Shown one piece after another: positions 17,049 to 26,203 of a stretch of DNA of 64,000 nt. Location: positions 1 to 64,000 of the forward strand of contig DAIDHV010000009.1 in the NCBI GenBank assembly GCA_027451905.1, given 5' to 3'. The notes under the pieces are model-generated. The model saw nothing but the letters and a program-made list of their open reading frames with translations. It was not told the origin of the DNA and ran no database searches. The stretch comes from Armatimonadota bacterium. Its GTDB lineage: Bacteria > Armatimonadota > Fimbriimonadia > Fimbriimonadales > Fimbriimonadaceae. Positions within the stretch are counted from its first letter, which is position 1. Each line of letters begins with the position of its first letter. The position numbers and the translations under genes were made by a program.

Positions 17049-18125
17049 ATGAATTCAATCCGAATCGCGGTTGTTGGATGCGGCGCGATCCATTCCACTC
17101 ACTGCGACGCAATTCAGCAAATCGAGGGTGCCAAATTGGCGGCAGTGGTTGATGAAGTGCCAGAAAGAGCCGCTGCTGCAAGCCAAAAATATGGAGCACA
17201 AGCGGCCACCTCACTAAATGAAATTTGGGATGAAATTGACGCCGTTCATCTTTGCGTTCCCAGCGGCCTTCATCATAAAATAGGCATGGAAGCCGCCCTC
17301 CATGGCAAGCATGTGCTCTCGGAAAAGCCGATCGACGTCAGCATAGACGCTGCCAACAGCCTCATCAAGACCTGCCGCACAAGCGGCGTCAAATTAGGAG
17401 TTGTTTCTCAACACCGATTTGCCAACGACATTCAGCAGGTTAAAGAAGCCGCCCAATCAGGAGCCATGGGTCGACTTTTAGAAGGCGATATGTATAACAA
17501 ATGGTACAGAAGTCAGCAATATTATGATAGCGGCGACTGGAGAGGTACCTGGCAACTTGACGGCGGAGGATGCTTGATGAATCAAGGCGTGCACTACGTT
17601 GATATGCTGCAATGGATCATGGGCGGAGTCAAAAGTGTACAAGCCCAAGTAAGAACTCAAGCCCATCAACGCATCGAAGTTGAAGATATTGCCAACGCCC
17701 TTTTGGAATTTAACAATGGCGCCGTCGGAGTGATCCAAGGCTCAACCAGTGTTTACCCGGGCATGGCTGAACGGCTAGAAATTCATGGACTTTATGGCAC
17801 TGCTATTATCGAGGCCGATCGGTTGAAGGTCTGGAAGGTGGATGCAGAAGGCTCCCAGCTGGGCCTTTACGGAGACGGAGTCAACAAACAACCCACCCCA
17901 AAATTAGAAATGCATGTGCCAAGCCCAGAATCTCAACCAACCGGAGCCGGCGATCCAACCGCAATCTGGGGCGAGCAGCACCGGCTTCAAATTGAAGACT
18001 TTGTGCGCGCCATCGCCGACGGCAGAGACCCCTTCATCACCGGTGAAATGGCGTTAGAGCCCCTCAAAATAATCCTTGCCATCTACAAAAGCGGCCAACT
18101 TGGCGGTCAAGTGATTGAAGTTTAA
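17049..18125 (+). CDS. Gfo/Idh/MocA-family oxidoreductase
   Basis: 358 residues. The Rossmann dinucleotide site is AVVGCGAIHSTHCDAI at the start, followed by an acidic beta2 end (AAVVDEVPER). The catalytic-site motif is Glu92-Lys93-Pro94 in LSEKPIDV, with the later GDWRGTWQLDGGGCLMNQGVHYVDML region that carries the GGG...D.GxH motif of the family. It would oxidise or reduce a sugar or cyclitol with NAD(P). Flanking genes give only a weak hint (an acetyl-xylan esterase follows), so a sugar-modifying role is likely but the substrate is not known. Confidence 0.9.
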   Translation: MNSIRIAVVGCGAIHSTHCDAIQQIEGAKLAAVVDEVPERAAAASQKYGAQAATSLNEIWDEIDAVHLCVPSGLHHKIGMEAALHGKHVLSEKPIDVSIDAANSLIKTCRTSGVKLGVVSQHRFANDIQQVKEAAQSGAMGRLLEGDMYNKWYRSQQYYDSGDWRGTWQLDGGGCLMNQGVHYVDMLQWIMGGVKSVQAQVRTQAHQRIEVEDIANALLEFNNGAVGVIQGSTSVYPGMAERLEIHGLYGTAIIEADRLKVWKVDAEGSQLGLYGDGVNKQPTPKLEMHVPSPESQPTGAGDPTAIWGEQHRLQIEDFVRAIADGRDPFITGEMALEPLKIILAIYKSGQLGGQVIEV

Positions 18126-18324
18126 GCCAGCCCTTTCAAGGCCGGGCTTACCATCGGGACATTTCATCAGCCACCTTCAAGCCCTATGCCAACCTTGAAT
18201 CCTCAACCCTTTACAAAACCGCAAGCCAATTTGGGCTGATGAACATCTTTTAAAACTCTGAGGCGAACTTAGCCAAGCCCCCTTCACCTCAATCCTTCAA
18301 AATTCGATAAGATATTAAAACCTC

Positions 18325-19284
18325 ATGCCAATTCTAGATATGCCGTTGGAGCAGCTCAAAACCTACCAAGGCCGGAACCCCAAACCTAAGGATTTTGACG
18401 CTTTTTGGAATCGCGCCCTTGCTGATCTCGAAAAAGTTGATCCCTCCATCAAGTTTGAGGAAGGGCCAAACCTGGCTCCCTTTGTCAGATGCCGCAACCT
18501 AACTTGGAGCGGAATGGGCGGGGCAAGAATCTATGCCAAATTGCTGGAGCCCGTTAACCCCAAATCTCAGGGACCCGCCCTAGTGCAATTTCATGGATAC
18601 AGCATGGATTCCGGCGATTGGAGCGGCTACCTGGGGTACGTAGCCTCTGGGTTTACTGTCCTTGCGATGGATGTTCGGGGTCAGGGCGGCCAGTCCGAGG
18701 ATGTTGGCGGGGTTACTGGCAATACTTTTCAGGGCCACATCATCAGGGGCGTCAAAGATGGACCGGAAAAACTCTTGTATCGATCCATTTATCTTGATTG
18801 CGTTCAACTTGCCAGAATCGCGATGGCAATGGAATCGGTGGACGAAACCAGAGTCTTTGCCACCGGTTGGAGCCAAGGTGGAGGGCTGACTTTAGCCTGC
18901 GCAGGATTAGAACCAAGGCTCAAGCGGTGCGCACCGGTCTATCCCTTTCTTTCTGACTACAAACGGGTTTGGGAGATGGATCTTGCCAAGAATGCTTTTG
19001 ATGAGATTAAGACCTACTTCAAACGGTTTGACCCCAGACATGAACACGAAGACGCCTTTTGGGAAACCCTTGGCTATATAGACGTTCAGCATCTAGCCGC
19101 TAGAATTCAGTGCGAAACCTTGATGGTGACTGGCCTTATGGATGATATTTGCCCTCCCAGTATTCAATTTGCCGCCTATAACAAAATATCTGCCCCCAAG
19201 CAGATGATCTTGTATCCTGATTTTGGACACGAGGGGCTCCCCCGCGCCGCCGATTCTATTTATCAGTTCTTTACCCAGCCCTGA
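18325..19284 (+). CDS. acetyl-xylan esterase / cephalosporin-C deacetylase family
   Basis: 319 residues, the usual length of the AXE1 family of serine esterases. After an N-terminal part with FDAFWNRAL the alpha/beta-hydrolase core has VQFHGYSMDSGDW (oxyanion hole region), VLAMDVRGQGGQS, catalytic Ser183 in GWSQGGG, Asp273 in GLMDDICPP and His302 in FGHEGLP. These enzymes remove acetyl groups from xylooligosaccharides and other small esters. No signal peptide, so it is cytoplasmic and would act on imported oligosaccharides. About 200 bp of non-coding sequence separates it from the oxidoreductase. Confidence 0.92.
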   Translation: MPILDMPLEQLKTYQGRNPKPKDFDAFWNRALADLEKVDPSIKFEEGPNLAPFVRCRNLTWSGMGGARIYAKLLEPVNPKSQGPALVQFHGYSMDSGDWSGYLGYVASGFTVLAMDVRGQGGQSEDVGGVTGNTFQGHIIRGVKDGPEKLLYRSIYLDCVQLARIAMAMESVDETRVFATGWSQGGGLTLACAGLEPRLKRCAPVYPFLSDYKRVWEMDLAKNAFDEIKTYFKRFDPRHEHEDAFWETLGYIDVQHLAARIQCETLMVTGLMDDICPPSIQFAAYNKISAPKQMILYPDFGHEGLPRAADSIYQFFTQP

Positions 19285-19450
19285 TCCCCAAAACCCCTCA
19301 CGTCAACCCCCCCGTTGAACGTCTCTGGCTACTGCACAAAGGCGCCTTGCAGCAGCCGATCAAAACTTAATCTCCTCTTAACCGCTTCAAAACATGGGGA
19401 CATGTAAAACCTAACTATTGCCCTTGAAATTTGGGGCAAGAGAGGAAAAT

Positions 19451-20122
19451 ATGAAAACACTTGTTTCTTTAGCAATGTCCTTTGCTGCAGTTGCGGCAAT
19501 GGGGCAATCTATTCAGTTAAGCCACACTTACCAAATCGAATCCACCGGTACCTACAAAGCCGACAACACGTACTATGACTTTGGTAGCTACAACAATGGT
19601 CAATACCTTTCTTTTGGCGCCACCGACTTCAATGGTTCGTCCTTGATGGGCGCGAACCTTGCCACCGCCAACCTCACCTTCACCGATGCCAGCTACAGCC
19701 AGTCTCATTCCGGAACCATCACAGTGTGGGCTGTCACCGATAACACAACCAGCCTTGCTCAGGGGCAATCCACCATCACCTACAATTCCAATGTGTCGGG
19801 TGGATATTCCAACCAACTCGGCACCCCAACCGAATTGGGAACCTACACCTATACAGTCCCATCCTCACCAGGAGGATTGGTGACAATTCCTTTGACAATG
19901 AACCTCAGCGCGATCACCGCACTGGCAAGCACATCGAATCATGTTGTTCGGTTTGTTTACACCGGCGATGGATCGGTTTACTTCACCATGAACGGAGTTG
20001 GTAGCAGCAATATGCCGGCCTTTAACTACACAACTCAATCGGTGCCAGAGCCAGCCAGCTTCGCCGCTTTAGCGGTAGGCGTGATTGGCTTGGTGACGAG
20101 AAAGCGACGCATTACAAACTGA
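19451..20122 (+). CDS. PEP-CTERM sorting domain protein
   Basis: 223 residues from ATG 19451, preceded by AGAGAGG at the right distance. Signal peptide MKTLVSLAMSFAAVAAMG precedes a beta-rich, Thr/Ser/Asn/Tyr-rich body with no cysteine pairs. The C-terminus reads VPEPASFAALAVGVIGLV then RKRR, the PEP motif, transmembrane segment and basic tail for exosortase processing. The body resembles the DNRLRE-like beta-sandwich found in many surface proteins (WAVTDNT, TYTVPSSPGG, VVRFVYTGDGSVYF). Role beyond surface exposure is unknown. Confidence 0.88.
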   Translation: MKTLVSLAMSFAAVAAMGQSIQLSHTYQIESTGTYKADNTYYDFGSYNNGQYLSFGATDFNGSSLMGANLATANLTFTDASYSQSHSGTITVWAVTDNTTSLAQGQSTITYNSNVSGGYSNQLGTPTELGTYTYTVPSSPGGLVTIPLTMNLSAITALASTSNHVVRFVYTGDGSVYFTMNGVGSSNMPAFNYTTQSVPEPASFAALAVGVIGLVTRKRRITN

Positions 20123-20148
20123 TTCTTAATCTTAAGCGACGTTTCCTT

Positions 20149-20187
20149 AGTTAGGTGCTTGCTGATCTTGGCAGCGGGCACCTAACT
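20149..20187. terminator. hairpin after PEP-CTERM gene
   Basis: AGTTAGGTGC (20149-20158) pairs perfectly with GCACCTAACT (20178-20187); the loop holds a smaller GCTG/CAGC stem. There is no clear T-run, so termination may need other factors. Confidence 0.5.
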
Positions 20188-20316
20188 GATTGAGCAGCCT
20201 GCCGTTTTGGAGTCCTCTAAAATGACGACACGCATTTTGGCACCCAAATTTGCTGAAATATTGTACTGATAAGAAAAGGACGCTCGGTTGATCATCACGC
20301 CGGCGAAACTGAGAAA

Positions 20317-21519
20317 ATGGCAAAAAACATACTTGTAGTCGGTGGAAATTTTGCAGGGCTTACCGCTGCCCTGCACCTAAAAAGAGAGCTTGGAAGCGAG
20401 GCGGAAGTGACGGTTGTCAGCGCCAATGACCATTTCATTTTCACCCCCTCCCAAATCTGGATCCCGTTTGGCGTCCGCAAAGCAGAGGACATCACATTCC
20501 CCGTAGAACCCATGCTAACCGCTCATAAAATCCATTTTATCCACGATGAAATCCAGTCGTTCGACACTGCCGATCAACGTGCTAACGGTGCCAAGCGCGT
20601 TTACGATTACGACGAAATGATCCTTGCCACTGGCCCCGCCGTGGACCGCTCGATTCCGGGTTTTGAAGTAGGAGGCGCCAACCACAACATCACAACCCTC
20701 AACGAGGCGATCCAAACATCAGAAGCATGGAAGCAGTTGCTCAACAACCCGGGACCGGTCGTCATCGGTGCCGCTCAGGGCGCGGGTTGCTTTGGTGCTG
20801 GATACGAGTTTCTCTTCAACTTTGCCCACCAGGTTCGAAAGCACCGGATGACAAGGCAAATTCCCATTACATTTGTTTCCGCAGAGCCGTTCCTTGGCCA
20901 CTTTGGAATGGGCGGTCTGAAGCATGGAGAATCCATGCTGGGAATGTTCTTGAAGCGCCTTGGCATTCAATCCATCATGAACGCCTCTATAAAAGAAGTG
21001 GTCAAAAATGAAGTCCACCTCACCGAAGGCCAAGTTCTGCCAAGCAGCTTTTCTATGATTATCCCCGCGTTTACCGGCGTCAACGCGATTACATCTTCGC
21101 CTGGGCTTGGAGATGCAAGGGGTTTTATTCCCGTCAAAGACACCTACGCACATCAAACATTGCCCCATATTTACGCGGCTGGAGTTGCGGCGCAAGTCCC
21201 GTCTCCGTGGCACACCCCTGTTGCGGTCGGCGTTCCCAAAACCGGATTCCCCGCCGAAACCATGGCTAAGATCGCGGCCCATAATTTGGCAAGAAAGCTA
21301 AAAGGAAAAGAAGAAGATGCCCACAAAGAATTTGGCAAAATTCCCGCCATCTGCGTAATGGACACCGGGAATATGGGGGTCATCATTCTTTCCGACACGA
21401 TGTTTCCGCCTCATAAATTCGAGCTGCTCATTCCCGGCCCCCAGGCTCATTGGGCAAAATTGGGGTTCGAAAAATACTTTTTGTGGAAAATGAAAGGCGG
21501 CCACGTCGAACTGCCTTAG
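20317..21519 (+). CDS. SQR-like FAD-dependent oxidoreductase
   Basis: 400 residues. The FAD-binding fold opens with ILVVGGNFAGLTAALHLKR and continues with LATGPAVDRSIPG and IYAAGVAAQ. Both redox cysteines expected of sulfide:quinone oxidoreductases are present: Cys158 in QGAGCFGAGYEF and Cys346 in KIPAICVMDTGNMG, with a PVAVGVPKTG motif between. It would oxidise sulfide or a related thiol at the membrane and pass electrons to quinone. A C-terminal amphipathic stretch (FEKYFLWKMKGG) fits monotopic membrane attachment. It is a single gene with no sulfur genes nearby, so detoxification is as likely as energy metabolism. Exact SQR type not assigned. Confidence 0.85.
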   Translation: MAKNILVVGGNFAGLTAALHLKRELGSEAEVTVVSANDHFIFTPSQIWIPFGVRKAEDITFPVEPMLTAHKIHFIHDEIQSFDTADQRANGAKRVYDYDEMILATGPAVDRSIPGFEVGGANHNITTLNEAIQTSEAWKQLLNNPGPVVIGAAQGAGCFGAGYEFLFNFAHQVRKHRMTRQIPITFVSAEPFLGHFGMGGLKHGESMLGMFLKRLGIQSIMNASIKEVVKNEVHLTEGQVLPSSFSMIIPAFTGVNAITSSPGLGDARGFIPVKDTYAHQTLPHIYAAGVAAQVPSPWHTPVAVGVPKTGFPAETMAKIAAHNLARKLKGKEEDAHKEFGKIPAICVMDTGNMGVIILSDTMFPPHKFELLIPGPQAHWAKLGFEKYFLWKMKGGHVELP

Positions 21520-21601
21520 TCAGGTAAAAACCATTGCCGGATTCAACCTTGAGGCTCTAACTTGCTAATGCTACAATTTTGAATCCGTGGTAGGATAGGG
21601 C

Positions 21602-22150
21602 ATGAAACCGTCCCGATTCCTTCCTTTAGCAACCTTGTCTCTGATCACCCTGTCTTCTGCCCACGCCGGATTAAAAAAGGTCTCGGTTGAAGCGAAATTG
21701 CAGCACGACTATAACCTGGTTACCCAGGGAATGCAGCATAAGAATCTATCTTGTCTGCACTGGATGCTGGATCCTCACTTCACAGCAACCGATCCAACCG
21801 GAGTCGTTGTCACGAAGGCAGAAATCATCAAAGACTTCACCCAAATGTCTAAACGGGCAAAATCCCTTACTTGGCCCCGTCACATCAAATCCATAAAACT
21901 AACTAAAAACGAGGCCATCGTCATCGTCTATGGCACCTTTTCTGCTGAGTTTGCAGGGCCTCATGGCAAATTGCAGAAGAATCAGCTCATCGCCACCAAT
22001 CGCGATACGTGGGTTGACCATCATGGCAAGTGGACCCTCCTTAAGTCTGTGATATTACACCGAACCGCCCTCATCAACGGAAAGCCGATGAAGATGCCGA
22101 TGAGTGGCAAATCTCACCCGAAGCCGGAAGCCCCGTCTCAATCCAAGTAA
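21602..22150 (+). CDS. exported NTF2-like (SnoaL/DUF4440-type) protein
   Basis: 182 residues with a signal peptide (LPLATLSLITLSSAHA). The body has the cone-shaped NTF2-like pattern: an N-terminal helix (LQHDYNLVTQGMQHK), a HFTATDPTG turn, VTKAEIIKDFTQM, then strands including IVIVYGTFSAEF and RDTWVDHHGKWTLLKSVI. Such domains serve as enzymes or binding modules; here no catalytic residues stand out. The last ~25 residues are Lys/Pro/Ser-rich. It converges on the S9 peptidase gene across a terminator. Confidence 0.8.
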   Translation: MKPSRFLPLATLSLITLSSAHAGLKKVSVEAKLQHDYNLVTQGMQHKNLSCLHWMLDPHFTATDPTGVVVTKAEIIKDFTQMSKRAKSLTWPRHIKSIKLTKNEAIVIVYGTFSAEFAGPHGKLQKNQLIATNRDTWVDHHGKWTLLKSVILHRTALINGKPMKMPMSGKSHPKPEAPSQSK

Positions 22151-22168
22151 CTGAGCCCTCAAGCCAAA

Positions 22169-22200
22169 TCAGGCAGGACTTGTATAAGTTTCCTGCCTGA
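22169..22200. terminator. bidirectional hairpin between convergent genes
   Basis: TCAGGCAGGA (22169-22178) and TCCTGCCTGA (22191-22200) pair perfectly over 10 bp with a 12-base loop, between the convergent NTF2-like and S9 peptidase genes. Confidence 0.65.
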
Positions 22201-22216
22201 TAATCTACTGATTAGC

Positions 22217-24238
22217 CTAACCTTTTAGCCACTTGGACCACCAAGTTACGATCTCGTTGAGGCGATGCATCCGCAAGTCTGGCGGTCCAGATCGGCTTAA
22301 GCCATGGCTTGTTTCCACCGGATACCTTACAAACCGAGACGGCACATTTTGCATCTTCAATGCATAAAACACCTGCTCTGATTGTTCAATATTGCAGCGC
22401 AAATCTCCAACGCTATGAATGACTAACGTTGGGGTTTTGACCCCCTTGAAGTAGGCAATAGGGCTTTGCCTCCAAAGTTCTTTGATGTCTTCCAGATCAC
22501 CATAGGCGATTCCCCCAAAGTACCCGTTCGGATTCAGCGGATAGTCAGAACTGCCGCTCATGCTCACAAAGTTAGAGACGCATCGGTCGGTAATGGCTCC
22601 TGCAAAATCGTGGCAATGACCGATAACCCAGTTCGTCATATACCCTCCGTAGCTTCCCCCCATAACTCCCAACCTTGCCTTGTCGATAAAGGTTTGAGCT
22701 TTCATCCAGTCCCGAACTGCCTGAACGTCTTGCCAATCTTTTTCTCCCCAACTTCTAAAAATGGCGCGGCAAAACTCCTCGCCGTACCCTTTAGAACCTC
22801 TTGGATTGCTAAAAACAACAACGTATCCTTGAGCCGCAAGCACCTGAAACTCATGAAAGAACGTTTTTCCGTACTGGGCGTGGGGGCCACCGTGGATTTC
22901 TAAGATCGCGGCATGTTTCTTACCCGCCTTGAACCCTAAAGGCTTGACGACCCATGCTTGGACCTTCGCCCCATCCGTCGAATCAACCCAAATTGCTTCT
23001 GGAATAGCAATCTCTACGCTTTGCTTCCAGTCATGATTTAGGTCTGTCAAATGGTTAATTGCCCCCGATTTGAGATGAACCATCGCCAGTTCACCAGGTC
23101 CTTCAAAAGAATGGTAGATCACGGGAATTGAGGAGCCATCGTTAGCAAGGTTGCCAGGGATCAAAACGTGATCACCCTTGGTTAAAACCTTGACTTTGCC
23201 ATCAATTCCAACCTGGGCTATCTGTTCCTCACCATGCTTGGCAAAAGCACTGATCAAAGACTTTCCATCTGGCATCCAAAATAGGTTAAACTCCGCGCCT
23301 GGTTCTTTGGTATCTCCCAAAGTCCCACTTGCAAAATCAATGTCATCGGTCGTTAAGCATGTCGGCGCGCCGCCGTCAATCGAGGTCAAGAAGATTCTGG
23401 AATTTCGCGTGCCCCAACCGTCGGTTTCGTCTACGTTTCCGATATATGCCAACCACTTTCCATCTGGTGACACTTGAGGTCCCCATTTACCGCCCTTGGG
23501 TTGATCCGAAATCTTAGTGGCAGTGCCATCCAGCTTGATCCGATGAAATTGGTCATTGGCAGGCGCCCTTAAAGGATGTTTGCCTTCTCCAAAGCCAACC
23601 ACTAGCTCCTTTCCGTTGGGATGCCAGCTAAAAGTATAGTCACCAAGGGCCGATCCTTTGTGCAGCAGAGAATGCTCCCCGCTGACCGCATCCACCAAAT
23701 ACAACCGAAACCGTTGATTTCCAAAGTAGCCATCTCCGTCTTCTCGGTACCATTCGGTGTCGATTTCTAAAGGAGGAGTTGCCCCACCCTCTGATTCTCT
23801 CTTCTTTTTGGCTTCTTCGGTAAACGCTTTCTCGGTTTCCCTAAAAACAACCGCCATCTTGGTTCCATCTGGTGACCACTTAAACCCGCCTAAAGACCCT
23901 TCCGGAAAGTGGGTCAACTGGGACGCTTCGCCGCCGTCAACCGCAAGCAAATAGATCTGCGCCTTGCCACCGTCTCGCCCCGAAATAAAGGCAAGCTTCT
24001 TTCCATCCGGAGACCACCGCCCCATCCCATTTCCCTTATCTCCTTGAGTCCACTGCTTAATCTCCTTAGACTTTAAGGAATATGTGCAAATTTGCGTCTC
24101 ATACTTATGCTTTTTTGTCACCACTTTCTTAGTGAAAGAGATCAGTTGATGGTCTGGGCTCATTTGCGGATCACCAAGGTAGACCAATTTGTATAGGTCT
24201 CCAATTTCAATGGGGCGCTTCTTCATTCCTAAAATCAT
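22217..24238 (-). CDS. S9 family prolyl oligopeptidase-type peptidase
   Basis: 673 residues. Residues to about 400 form a beta-propeller of WD/TolB-like repeats (RWSPDGKKLAFISGRDGGKA, FKWSPDGTKMAVVF, QVSPDGKWLAYIG). The C-terminal alpha/beta hydrolase has HGGPHAQYGKTF, the nucleophile Ser in GGSYGGYMTNW near residue 528, Asp in HSVGDLRCNIEQSEQ and His in ETSHGLSRSG. This is the S9C acylaminoacyl-peptidase/dipeptidyl-peptidase layout, cleaving oligopeptides. No signal peptide is evident, so it is probably cytoplasmic. An ATG four codons inside (24226) is an alternative start. Confidence 0.92.
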   Translation of the reverse strand: MILGMKKRPIEIGDLYKLVYLGDPQMSPDHQLISFTKKVVTKKHKYETQICTYSLKSKEIKQWTQGDKGNGMGRWSPDGKKLAFISGRDGGKAQIYLLAVDGGEASQLTHFPEGSLGGFKWSPDGTKMAVVFRETEKAFTEEAKKKRESEGGATPPLEIDTEWYREDGDGYFGNQRFRLYLVDAVSGEHSLLHKGSALGDYTFSWHPNGKELVVGFGEGKHPLRAPANDQFHRIKLDGTATKISDQPKGGKWGPQVSPDGKWLAYIGNVDETDGWGTRNSRIFLTSIDGGAPTCLTTDDIDFASGTLGDTKEPGAEFNLFWMPDGKSLISAFAKHGEEQIAQVGIDGKVKVLTKGDHVLIPGNLANDGSSIPVIYHSFEGPGELAMVHLKSGAINHLTDLNHDWKQSVEIAIPEAIWVDSTDGAKVQAWVVKPLGFKAGKKHAAILEIHGGPHAQYGKTFFHEFQVLAAQGYVVVFSNPRGSKGYGEEFCRAIFRSWGEKDWQDVQAVRDWMKAQTFIDKARLGVMGGSYGGYMTNWVIGHCHDFAGAITDRCVSNFVSMSGSSDYPLNPNGYFGGIAYGDLEDIKELWRQSPIAYFKGVKTPTLVIHSVGDLRCNIEQSEQVFYALKMQNVPSRFVRYPVETSHGLSRSGPPDLRMHRLNEIVTWWSKWLKG

Positions 24239-24268
24239 AACTGAAAACGCAATCCCATGACCGCATCG

Positions 24269-24826
24269 CTAGCCGCTCGCGTACTTTTTGACCAGTTTTA
24301 GTACATCTCGAAAAGAAGGATGCTCACTGGAGCCAAGCCATTCATACACCAGCGACTCTGTGTGAACCGGCATGATCCCAGAGTCTCTGAGCCTCTCCAT
24401 GCCAAGTTTGTGCTTTTCCATCGAACTTGCGCCGACCGCATCGGGGCAAACCGCAACCGTGAAGCCCTCGTCCAACAAATCTAACCCTGTCTGCGTCACG
24501 CAAATGTGGGTTTCAACCCCAACGAGAACTGCATTTTTTCTTCCCAGCACTTGCAGCCTTTGTTGGACCTCCCTAATGCCAACGCTGGAAAACGTCGCCT
24601 TAGCATAAATGGGTTGATTGCCCATGATTTCTTTGAGCGAGCCACACAAAGAACCTAACTTTTCCGGCACCTGCTCGGTGGCTAAAACTGGCACGCCAAG
24701 AACTTGGGCAGATTGAACCACAAACTCGGCCCGTGCCAAAACCGCCGACCCATTTTCGATTGAATTAATAAACGGGTCTTGAAGGTCAATTAAAAACAAA
24801 ACGTCCTTAGTGCGGTCAAATCTCAT
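24269..24826 (-). CDS. isochorismatase-family cysteine hydrolase
   Basis: 185 residues from ATG 24826, which has AAGGAG five bases upstream; the upstream ATG at 24841 lacks a site. The catalytic triad of the family is complete: Asp14 in LFLIDLQDPF, Lys76 in IYAKATFSS and Cys109 in GVETHICVTQTGLD. Members hydrolyse amides or vinyl ethers (isochorismate, nicotinamide, ureidoglycolate-like compounds). Substrate is unassigned. It lies 30 bp upstream of the S9 peptidase in the same direction and may share its transcript. Confidence 0.88.
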   Translation of the reverse strand: MRFDRTKDVLFLIDLQDPFINSIENGSAVLARAEFVVQSAQVLGVPVLATEQVPEKLGSLCGSLKEIMGNQPIYAKATFSSVGIREVQQRLQVLGRKNAVLVGVETHICVTQTGLDLLDEGFTVAVCPDAVGASSMEKHKLGMERLRDSGIMPVHTESLVYEWLGSSEHPSFRDVLKLVKKYASG

Positions 24827-24975
24827 AGTAACTCCTTGCATTATTGCTAATAGAATCCGTTGAATGGCCCCGGTTCAAGGCTAAAAGGGCTCAAAAGTGC
24901 AAAATAAGCCCCGAATTTGGCAGATGAACGCAAAAAGCTGGCAATTCCGTCAGCAATATTACAATAATAAAGAGG

Positions 24976-25986
24976 GTGAACTTTCGCTTTGTGCAATCTG
25001 GAAGGCTTGGAATTGCTTTACTTGCCTTTGGAATGGCAACTCTCAGCTTTGGCCAGAGTTTTCAACAATATCTTCATTTGCGAAGGTTGTATCATATTCG
25101 CTTTGGCTCGTCGGTGGTCGCCCTCGATAGCCTTGTTGGCGAGCGCACTCTAGAAATCGCCGCCACCATCAATGGGGATTTCGAGGCCAACGGCCATTCG
25201 GTTTTATTGGTTGAGGATGTATCCGGTGAATCCATTAATGTCATCGCGAACTCTCCCCCAAGCTGGTTAATCGGCAACGCGGTCAAAGCCCGAATTATCG
25301 TAAGAGCCTACAGAAAATCCGCCCACGCTCCTTTAGAAGCAAGACTGCTAGGTGCCGCACCAGAAAGCGACGTCGAGGATGTTGAGTACCAAGAAAAAGA
25401 GCAAGACGCGTTAAAGGCCAAGGCACTTCAGGCGCAGATGGAACGGGCCAAATGGAATCATTCATTAGCATCTCGTCACCAAGCCTCCAGAAAGTGGTAT
25501 TTGCCCTCTTACCAAGTTGCCCCTTACTACGCCAAATACATCATCCATCAAAACTCAAAGCTTGGGTGGGATCAAGCGATGAAAATTGCCAATGAAATCC
25601 TTGGTTTTGGGCAAATGTATGGGGTTGATCCTCGGCTAGTGATGGCTATGGTCACGGTGGAAAGCAACTTTGACACCCACAGCGTGAGCCGGGCTGGAGC
25701 CATGGGGCTTGGCCAGCTGATGCCAACCAACGCACGAGACCTTGGCATATCCAATCCTTTTAGTTCGTCTCAAAACCTTTACGGTTCCGTAAAACTCTTA
25801 AGGGAAAACCTAGAAAAATACCGCAAGCAAACCGGCAAAGATTTTGACGCCCTAGTCCTTTGCATGGCTGCCTATAATGCTGGTAATGGGGCTGTGGCAC
25901 GGTATCATGGAGTCCCTCCTTACCGCGAAACCCAGGCCTACGTGCGTCGGGTAGTCAGCCTTTACTACCAATTCTGCGGCAAGTAA
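24976..25986 (+). CDS. lytic transglycosylase (SLT domain)
   Basis: 336 residues counted from GTG 24976; GTG 24991 has better spacing from the AAAGAGGGTGA Shine-Dalgarno and would also leave an intact signal peptide (LGIALLAFGMATLSFG). Residues 30-130 form a beta-rich domain, 131-165 a charged coiled coil, and 195-330 the SLT lysozyme-like fold with catalytic Glu229 in VTVESNFDTHSVSRAGAMGLGQLMP (shown here in its parts ESNF, GAMGLGQLMP) and AAYNAGNGAV. It would cleave peptidoglycan glycan strands in the periplasm for remodelling. It is a stand-alone gene; nothing links it to the phage-like block. Confidence 0.9.
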   Translation: MNFRFVQSGRLGIALLAFGMATLSFGQSFQQYLHLRRLYHIRFGSSVVALDSLVGERTLEIAATINGDFEANGHSVLLVEDVSGESINVIANSPPSWLIGNAVKARIIVRAYRKSAHAPLEARLLGAAPESDVEDVEYQEKEQDALKAKALQAQMERAKWNHSLASRHQASRKWYLPSYQVAPYYAKYIIHQNSKLGWDQAMKIANEILGFGQMYGVDPRLVMAMVTVESNFDTHSVSRAGAMGLGQLMPTNARDLGISNPFSSSQNLYGSVKLLRENLEKYRKQTGKDFDALVLCMAAYNAGNGAVARYHGVPPYRETQAYVRRVVSLYYQFCGK

Positions 25987-26040
25987 CCCGTCCCGTCCTT
26001 CTTGCACTCCGATCAGATCCATTCCACCGGTTGGAGAAAA

Positions 26041-26166
26041 TTGACCTCCCTTCCTTTCATCGCGAAGCGTTGAGAGGAAGGGTCGGGGATGGAGAGCAGA
26101 TATCCTTTCCCATCCGATGGAGGCGTGGACCCAGCGCAATCGGGGAGCCGACAAGGGAAAGACTTT
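26041..26166. repeat. structured intergenic repeat, copy 1
   Basis: The first 55 bases are identical to 49539-49593, and similarity continues in patches to about 26166. It contains an inner hairpin (CTTCCTTTC with GAGAGGAAG, allowing one G-T pair) and a second domain closed by CTTTCCC and GGGAAAG. It lies between two convergent genes. No protein gene is implied; the short frames through it arise from the repeat. Confidence 0.75.
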
Positions 26167-26203
26167 CCGCTTCGCCAAACTCTCCTCATCCGCAACTCGA
26201 TGT

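Noticed and set aside
24976-25986. Lytic transglycosylase as part of the phage-like block
   Set aside because: It is 15 kb away, on the other strand, with a typical cell signal peptide and host-type domains.
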